Source of the DNA: Alistipes sp. CAG:514 | GTDB lineage: Bacteria; Bacteroidota; Bacteroidia; Bacteroidales; UBA932 | Length of the DNA stretch: 29,003 nt | Reading direction: 5' to 3' | Assembly: GCA_000431015.1 (NCBI GenBank) | Contig: HF986081.1 | Location: 15,491-44,493, forward strand | In this document: piece after piece, positions 6,992 through 15,500 of the stretch | How positions within the stretch are numbered: position 1 is the first letter of the stretch | Layout: each line of letters opens with the position of its first letter | Translations under genes and position numbers: made by a program | Notes under the pieces: model-generated | What the model was told of the DNA's origin: nothing | What the model saw: only the letters and a program-made list of their open reading frames with translations | Databases searched by the model: none

Positions 6992-8326
6992 ATGGACATT
7001 CAGAGACTTTACGCGGCATTCAAGGAATGTGGCCGTGTGACGACGGACAGCCGCGCCATCAGCGGTGGGGAGTTGTTCTTCGCCTTGAAGGGTGAGAATT
7101 TCGATGGTAATGAATATGCCCTCAAGGCTCTTGATGCCGGGGCCAGGTATGCCGTCGTGGACGAGAAGGCGGGTGTGGCGGCGTCCGGGGATCCGCGGCT
7201 GATCGCCGTGCCGGACACCTTGGCGGCTTTGCAGGCCTTGGCGCGTCACCATCGGGAGAACACTTTCGTGGACGGCAGGCGGCTGACGGTCATCGGCCTG
7301 ACCGGCACCAACGGAAAGACCACGACCAAGGAACTGATCACTAAAGTCTTGTCTGTCAAGTACAATGTCACGTCAACGCAGGGCAATCTGAATAATGACA
7401 TCGGTGTGCCGCTGTCCGTTCTCGGCATCAATTCCGGGACTCAGCTGGCAGTGATCGAGATGGGGGCGAACCATCCTGACGACATTGAGAGGCTGGTCAA
7501 GGTCTGCGAGCCGGACTATGGCCTGATCACCAATGTCGGGAAGGCACACCTTCTGGGCTTCGGCAGTTTCGAGGGCGTGAAGAAGGCCAAGGGAAAGTTG
7601 TACGACTACCTTGCCGAACACGGAGGGAGCATATTCCTTAATGCCGACGACAGGGATCTGGTGGCGATGGCCGCCGAGCGTAAAGGGCTGAATGTCATTG
7701 ACTATGGCATTAAATATTGGGGGGCGATGGTTCTGCCTTCAGATGCCGCGCATCCGTTTGTCCGCATGGCGGTTCCGGAGTCGTCGGAGAACCTCCTTTG
7801 CCTTGAAACCCACCTTGCAGGTGCCTACAACGCCACCAACATAGCCGCCGCCATTGCTGTGGGTCTACATTTCGGAGTTTCGCTCGAAGACGCCATCCAG
7901 GCTGTGAGTGAATATATTCCTAAAAACAACCGCTCGCAGTTGGAGAAGACGGCGAGGAACATCCTGATCGAGGATGCCTACAATGCCAATCCGACGAGCA
8001 TGGCCGCGGCGCTGGACAATCTTGCTTCCGTGCAGGCTCCCCTGAAGGCAGCGATGCTGGGGGACATGCGTGAGCTTGGAGAGGACTCTGTAGCTGAGCA
8101 TGTGGTCATACTCAAGAAGCTGGTTTCCATGAATTTGGATCTTGTATGCCTTGTCGGGGAGGAGTTTCGTAAGGCGCTTTCGCAAGTCGATCCGGCTGCC
8201 GCTCACTGGTTCGGAACCTCCGATGATCTGGCGGCATGGCTGAAGGCCAATCCGGTGTCCGGTCACACGGTCCTCGTCAAAGGTTCCCGCGGAATCCGGA
8301 TGGAGAGGATTTTGTCAGAGTTATAG
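6992..8326 (+). CDS. murF: UDP-N-acetylmuramoyl-tripeptide--D-alanyl-D-alanine ligase
   Basis: A 444-residue Mur ligase that adds D-Ala-D-Ala to the UDP-MurNAc tripeptide, the last cytoplasmic step of peptidoglycan precursor synthesis. The short MurF-type N-terminal domain (VTTDSRAISGGELFFALKG) is followed by the ATP loop GTNGKTTTKE (105-114, Lys-109), the AVIEMGANHPDDIERL segment (about 150-165) and the C-terminal domain beginning near LEKTARNILIEDAYNANPTSM. The YNANPTSM stretch is typical of MurF rather than MurE or MurD. The ATG follows an AT-rich AGTTAAGTA leader. The last 50 nt are overlapped on the opposite strand by the PAP2 gene. Confidence 0.95.
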   Translation: MDIQRLYAAFKECGRVTTDSRAISGGELFFALKGENFDGNEYALKALDAGARYAVVDEKAGVAASGDPRLIAVPDTLAALQALARHHRENTFVDGRRLTVIGLTGTNGKTTTKELITKVLSVKYNVTSTQGNLNNDIGVPLSVLGINSGTQLAVIEMGANHPDDIERLVKVCEPDYGLITNVGKAHLLGFGSFEGVKKAKGKLYDYLAEHGGSIFLNADDRDLVAMAAERKGLNVIDYGIKYWGAMVLPSDAAHPFVRMAVPESSENLLCLETHLAGAYNATNIAAAIAVGLHFGVSLEDAIQAVSEYIPKNNRSQLEKTARNILIEDAYNANPTSMAAALDNLASVQAPLKAAMLGDMRELGEDSVAEHVVILKKLVSMNLDLVCLVGEEFRKALSQVDPAAAHWFGTSDDLAAWLKANPVSGHTVLVKGSRGIRMERILSEL

Positions 8327-8969
8327 GAAGCCTCTTTTCATCAAATCTGAATGTCAGCCCTGTGGCCGGCACCTTGTCGATGCGTGTCTGGATGACATAT
8401 CTGGCCAGCATGCCGACGAGGTAGCCGATCGTCAGCCCGATGAGCGTACCGACAATCACGTCGCCAAGATAATGCTTGCCGACGAATATTCTGCTGAGGG
8501 CGACGAGTGAGGCCCAGACAAGCATAAGTTTGTAGAATGCGTTGTAGGTGTGTGTGCGGTCGTTTCGGAATCCGATGATAAGGCACATGGCCAGGGCGAA
8601 GGCGTTCGCCGCATGGGCCGAGAAGAAGCCGTAGAAACCTCCGCGCCCCTCAAGCACATTGAGACCGCCGAGCAGCATCCTGGCGCTGTAGCTCGGCCTG
8701 AGTCTGTCCACCGAATGTTTTACGATCGTCGAGAACTGGTCGCATAGTCCGAATGCGAGGCCGACCGAGCAGAGGACGACAAGCGCCTTCTTCCATCCCA
8801 ACCGCCTGAACAGGAAGTAGGTGCACAGCACATAGGCGGGAATCCACACGGTCTTGTCCGACATCAGTAACCATAGCTGGTCAGTTGCCGGTGAACTCAG
8901 GTTGTTCAGCAGCAATGTGATGTCCTGGTCAAGCCTGTGCAGGAGGCCTATGAGTGAAGAGCCGACCAT
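8277..8969 (-). CDS. Membrane phosphatase of the PAP2 superfamily
   Basis: A 230-residue integral membrane phosphatase. All three PAP2 signatures are present: K84-x6-R91-P92 (KHSVDRLRP), the S117-A-H119 signature in FFSAHAANAFA, and SRIFVGKHYLGD with R160, H166 and D170. Hydrophobic segments flank them, which puts the active site on the periplasmic face. Relatives dephosphorylate undecaprenyl pyrophosphate, phosphatidylglycerol phosphate or lipid A; the substrate cannot be told here. The ATG lies inside the end of obg (22-nt overlap), implying coupled translation. Its 3' end runs 50 nt into murF on the other strand. The neighbouring murF makes recycling of the undecaprenyl carrier an attractive guess. 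Confidence 0.85.
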   Translation of the reverse strand: MVGSSLIGLLHRLDQDITLLLNNLSSPATDQLWLLMSDKTVWIPAYVLCTYFLFRRLGWKKALVVLCSVGLAFGLCDQFSTIVKHSVDRLRPSYSARMLLGGLNVLEGRGGFYGFFSAHAANAFALAMCLIIGFRNDRTHTYNAFYKLMLVWASLVALSRIFVGKHYLGDVIVGTLIGLTIGYLVGMLARYVIQTRIDKVPATGLTFRFDEKRLPITLTKSSPSGFRGNL

Positions 8970-9940
8970 AGCATGTCCTTTAGTTCCTTGATGCCTTCGC
9001 CGCTGATGGACGAGATGAACACGTGCGGGATTCCTTCAGGGAGTGAAGGCTCGATCTCTTTCTCGATGTCCTTGTCGATCAGGTCGCACTTGGTGACGGC
9101 AAGAACCCTGTCCTTGTCCAGAAGCTCGGGGTTATATTCCTTAAGCTCGTTCAGCAGTGTCTCGTAGCTTGCCTTTATGTCGTCCTCTTCCGCCGACACC
9201 ATGAAGAGCAGCACGGAGTTCCTTTCTATGTGGCGGAGGAAGCGTATTCCTATGCCCTTTCCTTCGTGCGCGCCTTCGATGATCCCCGGGATGTCGGCCA
9301 TCACGAAAGACTGGTCATCGTAGTATCTCACGATTCCGAGATTCGGCTCCAGCGTCGTGAAGGCATAGTTGGCGATCTTTGGTTTAGCTGCCGTGACCGC
9401 CGCGAGCAATGTTGACTTTCCCGCGTTAGGGAAGCCCACCAGCCCGACGTCCGCCAGCACCTTCAGTTCCAGAATGAACCACCCTTCCTGTCCTTCCTCT
9501 CCGGGCTGCGCGAACCGTGGAGTCTGGTTGGTGGCCGTCTTGAAGTTGTTGTTGCCCAGCCCGCCGCGGCCTCCCTTGCAGAGGATCCGCGTCTGTCCGG
9601 GTTCCATCATCTCGAACAGCACCTCTCCGCTCTCGGCATCCCTGGCGACAGTCCCCACAGGAACGTCCAGAACGACATCCTCGCCGTTCTTTCCCGTCCT
9701 GAGACCTCCCTCGCCGTTGCCTCCGTTCTCTGCCTTGATGTGCTTGCGGTACTTAAGGTGGATAAGCGTCCAGAACTGCGGATTGGCCTTAAGGATGATG
9801 TGTCCCCCACGTCCTCCGTCTCCTCCGTCCGGCCCGCCCTTGGGCACGTACTTGGCCCTGTAAAGATGCATAGACCCCGCGCCACCATGTCCCGAAGCAC
9901 ACCAGATCTTCACGTAGTCTATAAAGTTGCTGTCCGCCAT
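8948..9940 (-). CDS. obg: Obg family GTPase (ribosome assembly)
   Basis: A 330-residue Obg/CgtA GTPase involved in late 50S subunit assembly and stress signalling. The glycine-rich Obg domain fills residues 1-158 (GGPDGGDGGRGG, GGRGGLGN). The GTPase domain follows: G1 loop GFPNAGKST (169-177), a threonine-bearing YAFTTLEPN switch, ADIPGIIEGAHEGKG (G3), TKCDLID (G4) and ISSISGEGI (G5). The C-terminal OCT domain of some Obg proteins is absent. The ATG at 9940-9938 follows an AT-rich leader. It is the first gene of a two-gene unit with the PAP2 phosphatase. The leader is long (about 130 nt from the -7 box at 10076-10083) and holds three ATTGCGC words. Confidence 0.96.
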   Translation of the reverse strand: MADSNFIDYVKIWCASGHGGAGSMHLYRAKYVPKGGPDGGDGGRGGHIILKANPQFWTLIHLKYRKHIKAENGGNGEGGLRTGKNGEDVVLDVPVGTVARDAESGEVLFEMMEPGQTRILCKGGRGGLGNNNFKTATNQTPRFAQPGEEGQEGWFILELKVLADVGLVGFPNAGKSTLLAAVTAAKPKIANYAFTTLEPNLGIVRYYDDQSFVMADIPGIIEGAHEGKGIGIRFLRHIERNSVLLFMVSAEEDDIKASYETLLNELKEYNPELLDKDRVLAVTKCDLIDKDIEKEIEPSLPEGIPHVFISSISGEGIKELKDMLWSALHS

Positions 9941-10075
9941 AATTTTCTGTAAATCAATTTGTCAAATGATTGCGCAGGCTCCCGTGCGGTTATTGCGCGG
10001 CACCATTGCGCGCTGTAAAACACCTTTTTCTAATCGTGTTCTTCACGCCGTTCCTCCCCGAAGCCTTCAATCGTG

Positions 10076-10083
10076 CAAAGATA
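10076..10083 (-). promoter_or_regulatory. -7 box of the probable obg promoter
   Basis: TATCTTTG on the minus strand matches TAnnTTTG exactly. A TTTC (not TTTG) lies at about the -33 position. The resulting leader to the obg ATG is about 130 nt and contains ATTGCGC at 9969, 9992 and 10005, so post-transcriptional control is possible. Confidence 0.5.
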
Positions 10084-10118
10084 GTGAAAGTTTGGGAAAG
10101 AAAGGTTATTCTGAAATA

Positions 10119-10262
10119 ATGAGCGAAAATGAGTCAAAAAGCAAGTGCAACATTACAAAGGCAGAGTTTTGTCCGGCAGAAGTCCTCTTTCCCGGACAAA
10201 CCGATGATATTACAAAGTTTCTCCGGTATTATGCCGTTTCGGTGGACATTTTGATCGATTGA
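10119..10262 (+). CDS. Possible 47-residue small protein
   Basis: The 434-bp gap between obg and blaR1 contains one open frame worth recording. It starts MSENESKSKCNITKAEF and ends VSVDILID, with an AT-rich leader (CTGAAATA) before the ATG. The N-terminus looks natural, but no family is recognised. A TTGTCCGG/CCGGACAA hairpin (10169-10199) lies inside it and may be the real reason for sequence constraint here. ATTACAAAG occurs twice (10152 and 10209). No good plus-strand promoter was found. It may be a chance frame. Confidence 0.22.
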   Translation: MSENESKSKCNITKAEFCPAEVLFPGQTDDITKFLRYYAVSVDILID

Positions 10263-10358
10263 ATCACTGTTAAAAGGTGCGGCAATGGAAGAAGGTAACA
10301 CGAGTCAATGAATTGATGTGGCATTTATTGATAATCGCAAAAATATGTTACCTTATGC

Positions 10359-10385
10359 GTGTCAGGTTAATGGCTTACCTGACAC
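10359..10385 (-). terminator. Probable terminator overlapping the blaR1 stop codon
   Basis: On the minus strand a 9-bp stem (GTGTCAGGT / ACCTGACAC) includes the last codons and the TAA stop of the BlaR1-like gene. A T5 tract follows about 15 nt later. The distance to the T-run is longer than ideal. Confidence 0.4.
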
Positions 10386-11958
10386 TTTGAGTTGTTCTCG
10401 GGGAGAGCTCGATGATGTTCTGTGGGATCTCCTTCAGGACCAAACTACGCTCAGCGTCGTCCAAATCTTCGAACGCTTTTCCGAAATGTTCGTTGGCATA
10501 TTCATTCCTGATTAGTGAGACGGCGTTGGATAATTCTTTCAGAGCGGTGACGTACGTTCCGTATGATGTGGCTCTGTCCGTCTGAAGGCATATCATCGTC
10601 TGGTGGTTTTTACGGATAGATCCAGCGGCCATATTCAAAAGCTCGCTTTGCATAATGAGGTTCGTGTCGTACAAATACTTGCCATCCTTGTTGATCTTTA
10701 GGTGGCGCACCATCTCTTTCGGCATATTCTTGACCGCATCTGGAAGCTCAATCAATTTGACTCCGATCTTTTCGACGGTTTTATTGGCAGGAGGAAGACG
10801 CATCGGCACGCTACCGAGGTTCGGGCTGGAGTATTGCACTTTCAGAGCCGGCACGCTCCGGAGTTGTTCCCTGAGGTCATCGATGATTCCGCAGCTGATT
10901 TCAGCTGGAGCGATGATTTCCACCTTGGCCTCTTTGTCACTGCCTATCAAGGAATTGACGGCTTCCGGAATGTCTTTGTATGCGATACTCTCGCCATTCA
11001 CATAATAATGAATGGTTCCACCGCCGTCTTTTTGGATCTCAACCTTTACTGTCGAGTCATCCGAGACTGAAGAATTTTCAGTAACTTTGCAGTTTGTGAC
11101 TGTTCTGGCGTTCAGAGCCAGGGCACCGCAGACAAGCGGCAGGATGTAGAGGACTCTCAGTCCCCTCATCGCTGTTGCGTTTGATTTTGACATCATAGTA
11201 ATACGATTTTTAAGGATACTGTGATTAAAGCTGTTAGTGATTGAGTAGCCGCTCGCACTGACAGCTTTTCTTATTAATGAATATTGGTATTCCTTTATGT
11301 CCGCACCTTGTCGGAGGACTGCGTCGTCAGCCTCATATTCGTGGATGGCCCGGAGCTCTCGCTTGAGAAGCCATACCGCTGGATTGAACCATTGGAAAGC
11401 CGACATTATGTCAAACAGAAGAATGTCTTTTGAGTGCCCAAGCCTGATGTGAGCCTTTTCGTGTTCAAGAATATGTATGTTGCCGCTTTCAAAGTCGTCT
11501 CTGCTCATCACAATCCATTTCATCCAGCTGAACGGAGGAATATTTTTGTCGCACACTATCACCTCGCTGCCGTGGTTTTCCTTTCTTTCCCCATTCCAGA
11601 CCAATCTGGCGACCCGCCATATTCCAAAAGCTGTTCTGCCAAGAACATAAACAACTCCTATCCAGAATGTTGCTATGATAAATGGTTCCCAGGATACTCC
11701 GCCAAGGCTTTCGATGATAGGAGTGGGCACCTCTACCGCATCTCCTGATATTCCGAAAACAGTAGCTTCGGGAATATATACCGTCTTGTGAACCGTTATG
11801 ACGCATAGCGGTAGGATGAATGACAGCACAGAGGTTGCGAGAATGACGATCCTGTTCACCCTATGCATCTTCTCCTGGCTTAGGAAGCACTTGAAGCAGA
11901 GGTAGAACGTGATGAGCGTCGCCGCGACTTTCAATTCATATATTATGAAGGTGAGCAT
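10375..11958 (-). CDS. BlaR1-like M56 family membrane metallopeptidase
   Basis: A 527-residue membrane protease of the BlaR1/MecR1 type. Hydrophobic segments lie near residues 5-25, 38-56 and 92-115, followed by a cytoplasmic zinc protease domain with HEKAH (H166-E167-x2-H170) and the downstream RELRAIHEYEADD helix that supplies the third ligand. A fourth membrane segment (about 270-288, VLYILPLVCGALALNA) leads to a periplasmic tail. The tail has no penicillin-binding domain. Instead, residues 305-375 (NGESIAYKDIPEAV, then KVEIIAPAEISCGIIDDL) resemble the fold of ExbD/TolR periplasmic domains. The signal sensed is therefore not obviously a beta-lactam. By analogy it would cleave the BlaI-like repressor encoded 11 nt upstream. 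Confidence 0.85.
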   Translation of the reverse strand: MLTFIIYELKVAATLITFYLCFKCFLSQEKMHRVNRIVILATSVLSFILPLCVITVHKTVYIPEATVFGISGDAVEVPTPIIESLGGVSWEPFIIATFWIGVVYVLGRTAFGIWRVARLVWNGERKENHGSEVIVCDKNIPPFSWMKWIVMSRDDFESGNIHILEHEKAHIRLGHSKDILLFDIMSAFQWFNPAVWLLKRELRAIHEYEADDAVLRQGADIKEYQYSLIRKAVSASGYSITNSFNHSILKNRITMMSKSNATAMRGLRVLYILPLVCGALALNARTVTNCKVTENSSVSDDSTVKVEIQKDGGGTIHYYVNGESIAYKDIPEAVNSLIGSDKEAKVEIIAPAEISCGIIDDLREQLRSVPALKVQYSSPNLGSVPMRLPPANKTVEKIGVKLIELPDAVKNMPKEMVRHLKINKDGKYLYDTNLIMQSELLNMAAGSIRKNHQTMICLQTDRATSYGTYVTALKELSNAVSLIRNEYANEHFGKAFEDLDDAERSLVLKEIPQNIIELSPRTTQSVR

Positions 11959-11969
11959 AAGATGGAATA

Positions 11970-12332
11970 TTAGCGCTTGCCTTCTATCTGAGCTATTATT
12001 TCTTTTAACTCGTTTACGTCAAGTTTTTCATCCTCAAGAAACTGTGAGACCACGCTGGCGAAAGAGTTGTTGTAATACCTCTCCACTATGCCACTGATTG
12101 TCGTGCCTCTGTGCTCCTTTTCGGATATGCGTACCTCGTAGATGAACGTGTTGGCTATAGGACGGCGTGTGAGGAATCCCTTGCTCTCAAGGAACGACAC
12201 TTGGGTCGAGACCGTAGTATAGCTCGGCCTTGGTTCCGGAAGGCTGTTCACAAGGTCACGGATGCACATCTCACCCTTTTTCCAAAAGATATTCATAAGT
12301 TCCTCTTCTTTCGCTGTCAATGTGTGTTTCAT
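11970..12332 (-). CDS. BlaI/MecI/CopY family transcriptional repressor
   Basis: A 120-residue winged-helix repressor. The N-terminal domain starts MKHTLTAKEEELMNIFW, carries the recognition helix region PSYTTVSTQVSFLESKGFL and the wing (RRPIANTFIYEV), all typical of the BlaI family. The C-terminal helices (residues 80-120) would dimerise. Partners of this type are inactivated by cleavage by the adjacent BlaR1-like protease. The gene is first in the minus-strand pair, separated by 11 nt from the protease gene. An inverted repeat (12370-12410) lies over its promoter's upstream region, consistent with self-repression, and could also act on the RecQ fusion gene running the other way. Confidence 0.92.
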   Translation of the reverse strand: MKHTLTAKEEELMNIFWKKGEMCIRDLVNSLPEPRPSYTTVSTQVSFLESKGFLTRRPIANTFIYEVRISEKEHRGTTISGIVERYYNNSFASVVSQFLEDEKLDVNELKEIIAQIEGKR

Positions 12333-12355
12333 ATCGCAATATAATTGGTCTGTCG

Positions 12356-12363
12356 CAAATATA
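12356..12363 (-). promoter_or_regulatory. -7 box of the blaI promoter
   Basis: TATATTTG on the minus strand matches TAnnTTTG, 24 nt before the blaI ATG. The -33 region (about 12380) coincides with the left arm of the inverted repeat at 12370-12410. Confidence 0.6.
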
Positions 12364-12369
12364 GATAAT

Positions 12370-12410
12370 TTTTAGAATATCTACTATATTTATTAGAAAA
12401 TATTCTAAAA
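12370..12410. promoter_or_regulatory. Candidate BlaI operator between blaI and the RecQ fusion gene
   Basis: TTTTAGAATAT (12370-12380) is mirrored exactly by ATATTCTAAAA (12400-12410). Within this, TTAGAA-AATA-TTCTAA (12393-12408) is a second, tighter palindrome, so three copies of the half-site TTAGAA are present. It overlaps the blaI -33 region and lies about 45 bp upstream of the plus-strand -7 box. This is the expected position for an autoregulatory site; binding itself is inferred. Confidence 0.5.
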
Positions 12411-12453
12411 TTTATCATATTGTTCTATGGATGATAGTTTTGCAAAATAATGT

Positions 12454-12461
12454 TATTTTTG
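12454..12461 (+). promoter_or_regulatory. -7 box of the RecQ fusion gene promoter
   Basis: TATTTTTG matches TAnnTTTG and lies 40 nt before the ATG at 12502. A TTTTG at 12438-12442 is too close to be a normal -33 element. TTTTGCAAAA (12439-12448) is a perfect palindrome between them. Confidence 0.45.
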
Positions 12462-12501
12462 CACCGATAATCAACGAGTTGAAGCAATCGGGATATTCAT
12501 T

Positions 12502-15500
12502 ATGATGAAAACAGCCTTCATTGACCTTGAAATAGATGGCAAAGGCAGGATTCTGGACATCGGGGGAGTGAAAAACGGACTGAGCTTTCATTCTGCGAGG
12601 ATTCCGGAGTTTGCGGGCTTTGTCTCTGACTGCGATTGTCTTTGCGGGCATAATATCATCGGGCACGACATCAAGTACCTGAAACCATTCCTTAGAAAGG
12701 AATATATCCTCATCGACACCCTTTATCTCTCGCCGCTGCTTTTCCCGCAGAAGCCTTACCATAAACTTCTCAAGGATGACAAGATCCTTACGGAAGAACT
12801 GAATAACCCGTTGAATGACAGTTTGAAGGCTCAATCTCTCTATGATGATGAGGTGATGGCGTTCAAGGCCTTGGACAAGGATTTCCAGCAGCTGTACTAT
12901 GATCTGCTGAACGAGGATATCCACTTCTCAGGATTTTTCAAAAGCATTGAATATGTCCCCTCAAGGAAGCCGTTCTTTTTCCGGAAATCCACTGCGGACA
13001 TCTTCCGAGAGTTATTTAAAGGCAAGATTTGCGAGCATTCAAATGTCGAGTCTTTTGTTAGGGATCACAAGGTGGAATGCGCCTATGCGGCTGCCTTGAT
13101 CAGCACTGATGACAGAAATTCCATAACTCCGGCCTGGATCCTGCGCAACTATCAGGGCGTGGAGAATGTGATAAGAGGTTTAAGGGCTGTGAACTGTGGC
13201 GATGCCCGCTGCGCGTATTGCTCACAAAAACTGAATGCTGAATATTCATTGAAAAAGTGGTTCGGCTACGACCGTTTCAGGACTTTCGGAGGGGAGCCGC
13301 TGCAGGAGAATGCGGCAAAAGCAGCGATTAAAGGTGAATCGTTGCTTGCCATATTCCCGACCGGCGGAGGGAAGTCGCTGACATTCCAACTGCCGGCATT
13401 GATGGCAGGGGAGACCGTCAGAGGGCTGACCGTCGTGATCTCTCCGCTTCAATCCCTGATGAAAGATCAGGTGGAGAATCTGGAGAAGAAAGGAATCTCG
13501 GAAGCCGTCTATATCAATGGCTTGCTGTCTCCGATTGAACGTCGCAACGCTTTGGAGAGGGTCGAGTCCGGGGAGGCCTCGCTGCTTTACATCGCCCCGG
13601 AGCAACTCCGCTCCAAGACCATCGAGAAGGTTCTGATGTCCAGAACCTTGGTCCGAATCGTGATTGACGAGGCGCATTGCTTCTCCGCTTGGGGGCAGGA
13701 CTTCCGGATTGAATATATGTTCATCGGGGAGTTCATCAAGCATCTTCAGGAGAGTAAAGGCCTTGACACTCCGATTCCGGTCTCCTGTTTCACTGCGACC
13801 GCTAAACCTAAGGTGATCAGCGACATCTGTGACTATTTCCGGGACCGGCTTGGGATAACCTTGAAGCGTTTCACGACTGATGTCGCCCGCACTAATCTTC
13901 GATATACTGTTCTGTTCAGGGCTTCCGATGAGGATAAATACCAGACCTTGAGGAACTTGCTCGATGGCACAAAATGTCCGGCCATCGTTTATGTGACCAG
14001 AACCAAAGCCGCGGAGAAAATCGCTGAAAGGCTCGGCAAGGACGGGTTTGACGCAAAGGCCTTCCACGGTCAGATGGAGGTCAACACAAAGGTCAAGGCT
14101 CAGGATGATTTTATGAGCGGCAAGGTCAGGATAATCGTGGCCACATCAGCGTTCGGGATGGGAGTGGACAAGAGCGATGTCGGTCTGGTTGTCCACTACG
14201 AGATTTCGGATTCGCTGGAGAATTATATTCAGGAAGCGGGAAGGGCGGGACGTGATGTCAACTCGCAGGCGGAATGCTACGTCCTTTACAATGACGATGA
14301 CCTTAACAAACACTTCATACTTCTGAATCAGACGAAGCTCACCCTGAGTGAGATAAACCAAGTCTGGAGCGCTGTCAAGAAACTTACGGCAAAGCACGAC
14401 TGCATCCACATCTCCGCTTTGGAGATAGCCCGCAAGGCAGGTTGGGAGGAAATCCGGGACGTTGAGACCAAGGTGAAAAGCGCGATTGCCGCCCTGGAGA
14501 CCGCCGGTTATCTGAGACGCGGGATGAACAGCCCGAGAATATTCGCGACAAGCATTGTCCCGAGGAATATGGACGAGGCTTCGGAGCGGATAGAACGATG
14601 CCCGGATTTCACTGAGGATGACAAACTGGACGCCAGAAGAATCATCAAGTCATTGATCTCGGAGCGCAGCCGTTCCCGCGCCGGGACCGCCGAGGCGGAG
14701 TCCCGTGTTGACTATCTTTCGGATATGCTCGGCATCGAGACCCGCAAGGTGATCAGTATCGTGGAGAGAATGCGTGTGGCCGGAATCCTCGCCAAGGACG
14801 ACGATATGACGGCCTACCTCCGGCTTGGCCAGCTCAGGAAATTCAAATATTACATCCAGCTGGAGAAATTCCTCGTCGAGACAGTCATCGGCGAGTGCAC
14901 GAAATTCAGTCTGAAGGAGATAAACGAGAAAGCGATCGCTTCCGGAATCGCAAGGTCCTCCGTGAAGGACATCCGTACAATCCTGTTTTTCTGGACGATA
15001 AGGCACTACATCGAAAAGCGCCCGGTCACGGACGATTATATTCAGATAGCGGCTAAGGTTTCGGCCTCGGATCTGGAAAAGCAGATCGCTGTCAGGAACT
15101 CAATCGCTTCGTTCATCGTCTATCGTTTCAAGGATAATAATAAAGAGGAGGACGGCGAGGTCAAGGTCGGGTTCTCGTTGGCCGGACTTGTCGGTGACTA
15201 CAACGACAGCGCTCTTTTCCCGGAAAAGATTGATGTCGGGATGGCCGAAGAGGCGCTCCTATTCCTCGCGAAGACCGGAATCCTGAACCTGGAAGGCGGC
15301 TTTATGGTCTTGTACAACAAGTTGCAGATCGAACGGCTCAAAGACAGCAAATGCCGCTACAAAAAGGACGATTACCACAATCTGGACGACTTCTACAAGC
15401 AGCGGATCCAGCAGATCCACATCATCGGAAAGTATGCGAATATGATGGTGTCCGACAAAAAACGGGCTATGGAATATGTCCACGACTATTTTGTGCTTGA

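Noticed and set aside
9969..10011. Three ATTGCGC words as a CRISPR-like or tandem array
   Set aside because: The words are only 7 bp, unevenly spaced (23 and 13 bp), and there are no longer repeats. They are noted only as part of the obg leader.
10169..10199. TTGTCCGG/CCGGACAA hairpin as a terminator of the BlaR1-like gene
   Set aside because: It is 175 bp beyond the stop and has no T-run on the minus strand; the hairpin at 10359-10385 is closer. It may still be a structured site.
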